Below are positions 61,310 through 64,000 of a stretch of DNA of 64,000 nucleotides, piece after piece. Source of the stretch: Mesobacillus sp. AQ2 (GTDB lineage Bacteria; Bacillota; Bacilli; Bacillales; Cytobacillaceae). Every line of letters begins with the position of its first letter. The stretch's first letter is position 1. The notes under the pieces are model-generated. The model was not told where the DNA came from. It did no database searches and saw only the letters and a program-made list of their open reading frames with translations. Where the stretch lies: contig NZ_CP126080.1 in NCBI RefSeq assembly GCF_030122805.1, forward strand, positions 4,407,501-4,471,500. Direction: 5' to 3'. Position numbers and translations under genes: made by a program.

Positions 61310-62071
61310 GTGGAAATCAATTACGATAATAAAGTTGTTTTAATCACTGGGGCAAGTACAGGCATAGGAGCGGAGTTTGCCAAAGGTTTTGCTGCCTCGG
61401 GTGCGATGGTAGTCATAAATTATTTAAACAGCAAAGCTAGTGCTGATCATCTTGTTCAAGAAATACAAGAAGTTGGGGGAACCGCCATTGCTATTAAAGC
61501 AGACGTTACCTCTTCCAGTGATGTAAAAACCCTTTTTGAGGCTGCGATAGAGGAGTTCGGGAAAATAGACATTCTCATTAATAACGCAGGAGCCCTGGTA
61601 AAAAGGATGCCATTTGCAGAACTTCAGGAAGAAGTTTGGGATCAGACTTACAACCTTAACGTAAAATCTGTTTTTCTCTGCTCTAAAGAGGCTTATCCAA
61701 TTATGAAGCAGAATGGCGGGGGCAGCATTATTAATATTACCTCCATCGCGGCCAGGAATGGCGGAGGCCCCGGTGCTCTTCATTATTCCTCTGCAAAAGG
61801 AGCTGTTTTGACACTTACTAAAGGTATGGCAAAAGAATTTCTCCCTGCAGGAATCAGAGTGAATGCCATAAGCCCAGGTGTAATCAATACCCCTTTCCAG
61901 GATAAGTTTACTCCAGCGGAGATTCGTGAAGGCTTTTTAAAAGGCATCCCAATGGGGAGAGAAGGATTGCCTGCAGAAATTGTGGGTACTGCCTTGTTCC
62001 TCGCCTCGGACTTTGCCAGCTACATATGTGGTGAAACTATTGAAGTAAATGGTGGACAGTTGATGGATTAA
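61310..62071 (+). CDS. SDR oxidoreductase (glucose 1-dehydrogenase-like)
   Basis: A 253-residue short-chain dehydrogenase: VVLITGASTGIGAEFAKGF, DILINNAGALVKRMPF, catalytic Ser in INITSIAARNGG, YSSAK, VNAISPGVINTPF, and YICGETIEVNGGQLMD. It is related to glucose-1-dehydrogenase or 3-oxoacyl reductase-like sugar dehydrogenases. The start is GTG after AGGAGG. It follows kduD by 34 bp, in the same operon. It may act on an aldose or uronate feeding the KDG route. Substrate unknown. Confidence 0.88.
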   Translation: MEINYDNKVVLITGASTGIGAEFAKGFAASGAMVVINYLNSKASADHLVQEIQEVGGTAIAIKADVTSSSDVKTLFEAAIEEFGKIDILINNAGALVKRMPFAELQEEVWDQTYNLNVKSVFLCSKEAYPIMKQNGGGSIINITSIAARNGGGPGALHYSSAKGAVLTLTKGMAKEFLPAGIRVNAISPGVINTPFQDKFTPAEIREGFLKGIPMGREGLPAEIVGTALFLASDFASYICGETIEVNGGQLMD

Positions 62072-62212
62072 TTCTAACTATGGAATACTGAATCATTAAC
62101 AGAATGAAATATATATTAATAATTTACACAAGTGATAGTGTATGGTTTTTTTATTTGTAAATTTAATATTTCAAAATAACAATATTCATTTTCACACATC
62201 TCCCTGCTTAAC

Positions 62213-62250
62213 AAAAGAAATCCAGCGGCATATTAAGCTGGATTCTTTTG
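62213..62250 (+). terminator. Terminator of the kduD operon
   Basis: AAAAGAAATCCAGC and GCTGGATTCTTTT pair with one bulge around a 10-nt loop. It lies 140 bp after the second SDR gene. The interval before it shows nothing else. Confidence 0.8.
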
Positions 62251-62339
62251 CGAGATTTTAAAAACTGAAGCTACTGATTTTAGGATCCGAAACTGTACTT
62301 GAGACCCGTTCCGATATCCCAAATTTTTTCACCATTTTG

Positions 62340-62363
62340 ACCAGTGGCCCTCCACTGGTTTTT
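62340..62363 (+). terminator. Second hairpin in the intergenic region
   Basis: ACCAGTGG and CCACTGGT form a perfect 8-bp stem around CCCT, followed by TTTTA. It may back up the terminator at 62213. I see no gene in 62072-62526. Confidence 0.7.
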
Positions 62364-62444
62364 ATATGTAAAACGCTCTATTTACCTGTATTATGAAACA
62401 ACGATTTTATTTTTTTCAATCCTTTAATATAAACAATAAGGAAA

Positions 62445-62474
62445 AAAGCGTAAATCTATCCCCTTCACGCTTCT
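62445..62474 (-). terminator. Terminator of the SIS/aldolase operon
   Basis: On the minus strand AAGCGT and ACGCTT pair around a 15-nt loop, followed by TTTTTCC. It lies 53 bp after the SIS-protein stop. Confidence 0.7.
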
Positions 62475-62526
62475 CACCTTTTTATTTTGTCTCTTGTATA
62501 AGACAAGAGCACCGCGCCTATGCTTT

Positions 62527-63261
62527 CTAAGATAATAATGGAATCCTTTTTTGATATTTTTCTACCAGGCTAGTGTTGTGTGCATCAGCTCCGTCGATGT
62601 TTCCGCTCAGGAAGATTGGAGGTTCGAAGCCTTTGTCAGCCATGATTTTGATTGATTCTGCAAGGATGGCGTTAAGAATCGCCGCCCCAATGACTGTTGA
62701 AGTGGGGGCAAAGGGTACTTTTACTTTCTCATGGGCAAGGATGGCGTCCCCTGGCACTGAGTGGTTATTGATCACTAGATCAACAGAATTGAACAAGTGC
62801 TTGCCGCTTGTATGGCGGGATGGCTGGCTTTGGGAGTATTCCAGTGATGTCAGGCCAATTGTAAAGGCTCCATTTTCTTTCGCCCCTTGTGCGACGTCAA
62901 CCGGTACCGGATTGCGGCCTGACGTGGACAATACAAACACGACATCTTCCTGACGAATATCCTGTTCCTTCATAAATCCTTCAGCATAACCGTTTTGACG
63001 TTCAAGCCGGGATGATCTCAACGCACCTTCATGAAGCATCAATGGTTCAACCAGGATAGGCCTGATTGGCACAAGACCGCCAGCACGGTAAAAAACTTCC
63101 TCGGTCAAGATATGGGAATGCCCGCAGCCGAACAACTGGATGATACCGCCGTTCATAATAGCTTCGGCGACTTTCCCTGCTGCCTTCTCCATCGCATCTT
63201 GCTCAGATTCCATAACTTCTTCAAGCAGTAAATGGATCTTTTCGAAATAATTATTAAGCAC
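62527..63261 (-). CDS. SIS-domain protein (UPF0309-like)
   Basis: A 244-residue phosphosugar-binding protein: an N-terminal helix (KIHLLLEEVMESEQDAMEKAAGKVAEAI), then a SIS fold with GGIIQLFGCGHSHILTEEVFYRAGGL, VFVLSTSGRNPVPVDVAQGAKENGAFTIGLTS (Ser-rich phosphate loop) and STVIGAAILNAI. It may isomerise or sense an amino-sugar or keto-sugar phosphate. The start is GTG, overlapping the stop of the aldolase gene (TAGTG), so the two are translationally coupled. Confidence 0.9.
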   Translation of the reverse strand: MLNNYFEKIHLLLEEVMESEQDAMEKAAGKVAEAIMNGGIIQLFGCGHSHILTEEVFYRAGGLVPIRPILVEPLMLHEGALRSSRLERQNGYAEGFMKEQDIRQEDVVFVLSTSGRNPVPVDVAQGAKENGAFTIGLTSLEYSQSQPSRHTSGKHLFNSVDLVINNHSVPGDAILAHEKVKVPFAPTSTVIGAAILNAILAESIKIMADKGFEPPIFLSGNIDGADAHNTSLVEKYQKRIPLLS

Positions 63262-63986
63262 TAAAACTCCCCCCTTACCCGGTCTAGTATCCTGATGACT
63301 TCCTCCGGAATGGTCCTGCCGGTTTCTTTGTCAATTGTCGACCCGAAAATATGCGGCATAAATACCGGGATGCCCGTATCCTTGACCGCATTGACGATTT
63401 CCTTGATATTATCGGCAGTGATTCCCCCGGCAGGCTCGATTGCAGTGATTCCCTTCTCTGCAGCTGCCTTACACAGATAAACCAGTTCATCCAGATGCTG
63501 GATTCCTTTTAACGGCATAAACTTGATGGATTCAATCTGCATTGCCGATGCAAGGTCCAGCAAGTCTTCAACAGTCATTTCAAGTCCAGTAGCAAGCTTG
63601 ACTGTTCCGGGCTTGCCGCTTGGAGAAACAAGGGCGTTAACGGTCTGGTCCTGCCCAAGAGCCTTTAAATATCCTCTTGAATAGCTGGATTTATCAAATG
63701 GCTGGTTGATATGGCCTGGGCAGGAGCCAGCAGCAATCGCAAGGACCTTATCCCAATTCGCCGGATTGCCGTTGTCGCCAAGCCCTACTGAAACAACCGG
63801 GGCAGCTTCCTTCAGCTCATTTACTTTTGCAATCCCGTCCTCGATTTTCTCAAAATCAGAAGCCACAATTCCAGGAACTACATAGCCTTCTCCAGCTTCC
63901 ACAATTTCTGCTGCATTTTCCTTGTCTTTTGCCAAAAAATTAAATAAAAGAAAGTCGTCTATTTTTTTTAGTTTACTTAAGTCCAT
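63261..63986 (-). CDS. KDGP aldolase family protein (DgaF-like)
   Basis: A 241-residue protein matching the DgaF-type aldolase family: NFLAKDKENAAEIVEAGEGYVVPGIVASDF, PVVSVGLGDNGNPANWDKV, SSYSRGYLKALGQDQTVNALVSPSGKPGTVKLATG, IESIKFMPLKG (candidate Schiff-base Lys) and ITAIEPAGGITADNI, PVFMPHIFGSTIDKETG. In Salmonella DgaF cleaves 2-keto-3-deoxygluconate-6-phosphate from D-glucosaminate. The frame opens at GTG 63995; ATG 63986 with GAGGGTG is preferred. Its operon partners, such as a DgaE-like enzyme, would lie beyond the right edge. Confidence 0.88.
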   Translation of the reverse strand: MDLSKLKKIDDFLLFNFLAKDKENAAEIVEAGEGYVVPGIVASDFEKIEDGIAKVNELKEAAPVVSVGLGDNGNPANWDKVLAIAAGSCPGHINQPFDKSSYSRGYLKALGQDQTVNALVSPSGKPGTVKLATGLEMTVEDLLDLASAMQIESIKFMPLKGIQHLDELVYLCKAAAEKGITAIEPAGGITADNIKEIVNAVKDTGIPVFMPHIFGSTIDKETGRTIPEEVIRILDRVRGEF

Positions 63987-64000
63987 TTTTTGCACCCTCA

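Noticed and set aside
62495..62530. Possible REP copy (GAGCACCGCGCCTATGCTTTC)
   Set aside because: The GAACCGTCCC core is too altered (GCACCGCGCC) to claim with confidence.
1..64000. CRISPR arrays, tRNA and rRNA genes, prophage genes
   Set aside because: No regularly spaced repeats, no tRNA- or rRNA-like sequence and no phage structural genes were seen; the only repeat families are REP/REPIN and IS-related.

Overview
The window comes from a low-G+C Gram-positive bacterium of the Bacillaceae (Bacillus or Mesobacillus type). Evidence: strong AGGAGG ribosome binding sites with many TTG/GTG starts, near-consensus CcpA cre boxes, a B. subtilis-type rbsRKDACB operon, GlpP, LicR-like PRD regulators, and a roughly 130-bp structured intergenic repeat that I recall as common in Bacillaceae. 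Most of the window is a carbohydrate-uptake and catabolism region read mainly from the minus strand.

Layout. 1-4.4 kb: chitobiose/cellobiose-type PTS operon (IIB, IIC, ChbG-like deacetylase) with a PRD activator. 4.6-19 kb: two alpha-glucan operons, each with a CUT1 ABC importer lacking its own ATPase, intracellular glucosidases (one GH15, two GH13 of the oligo-1,6-glucosidase type) and a LacI-family repressor with visible operators. 19.2-24.9 kb: PD-(D/E)XK-like protein, hypothetical gene, IS1182-family element, IS3 remnant, two small membrane proteins. 25-31 kb: glpP, mgtC with a long leader hairpin, and a large secreted lamin-tail/FN3 protein. 29.6-34.3 kb: UgpBAE-like importer with an MBL hydrolase and a HAD phosphatase. 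35-40.7 kb: rbsRKDACB. 41-43 kb: decayed DUF805 gene and an M20 peptidase. 43.4-51.4 kb: acid-sugar operon (RuBisCO-like protein, DUF1537 kinase, GntR regulator, zinc dehydrogenase, TRAP transporter, class II aldolase). 51.6-54.8 kb: RAYT transposase surrounded by REP/REPIN-like repeats, with a CWB2 cell-wall protein. 54.8-62.1 kb: ketodeoxygluconate (KDG) regulon (kdgA, kdgK, TctABC transporter, IclR regulator; divergent kduD and a second SDR). 62.5-64 kb: SIS protein and a DgaF-type aldolase, continuing past the edge.

Function. Each sugar module pairs a transporter with the enzymes that feed its substrate into glycolysis, plus a local regulator. Several also carry a cre box, which implies control by CcpA. 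Two items deserve most attention. The first is a REP/REPIN-RAYT system whose hairpins keep a constant GAACCGTCCC loop while the paired stem word changes from copy to copy. The second is the RuBisCO-like/DUF1537/TRAP operon, which does not match any complete acid-sugar pathway I know. All five operons in which a solute-binding-protein gene comes first carry a hairpin directly after that gene.
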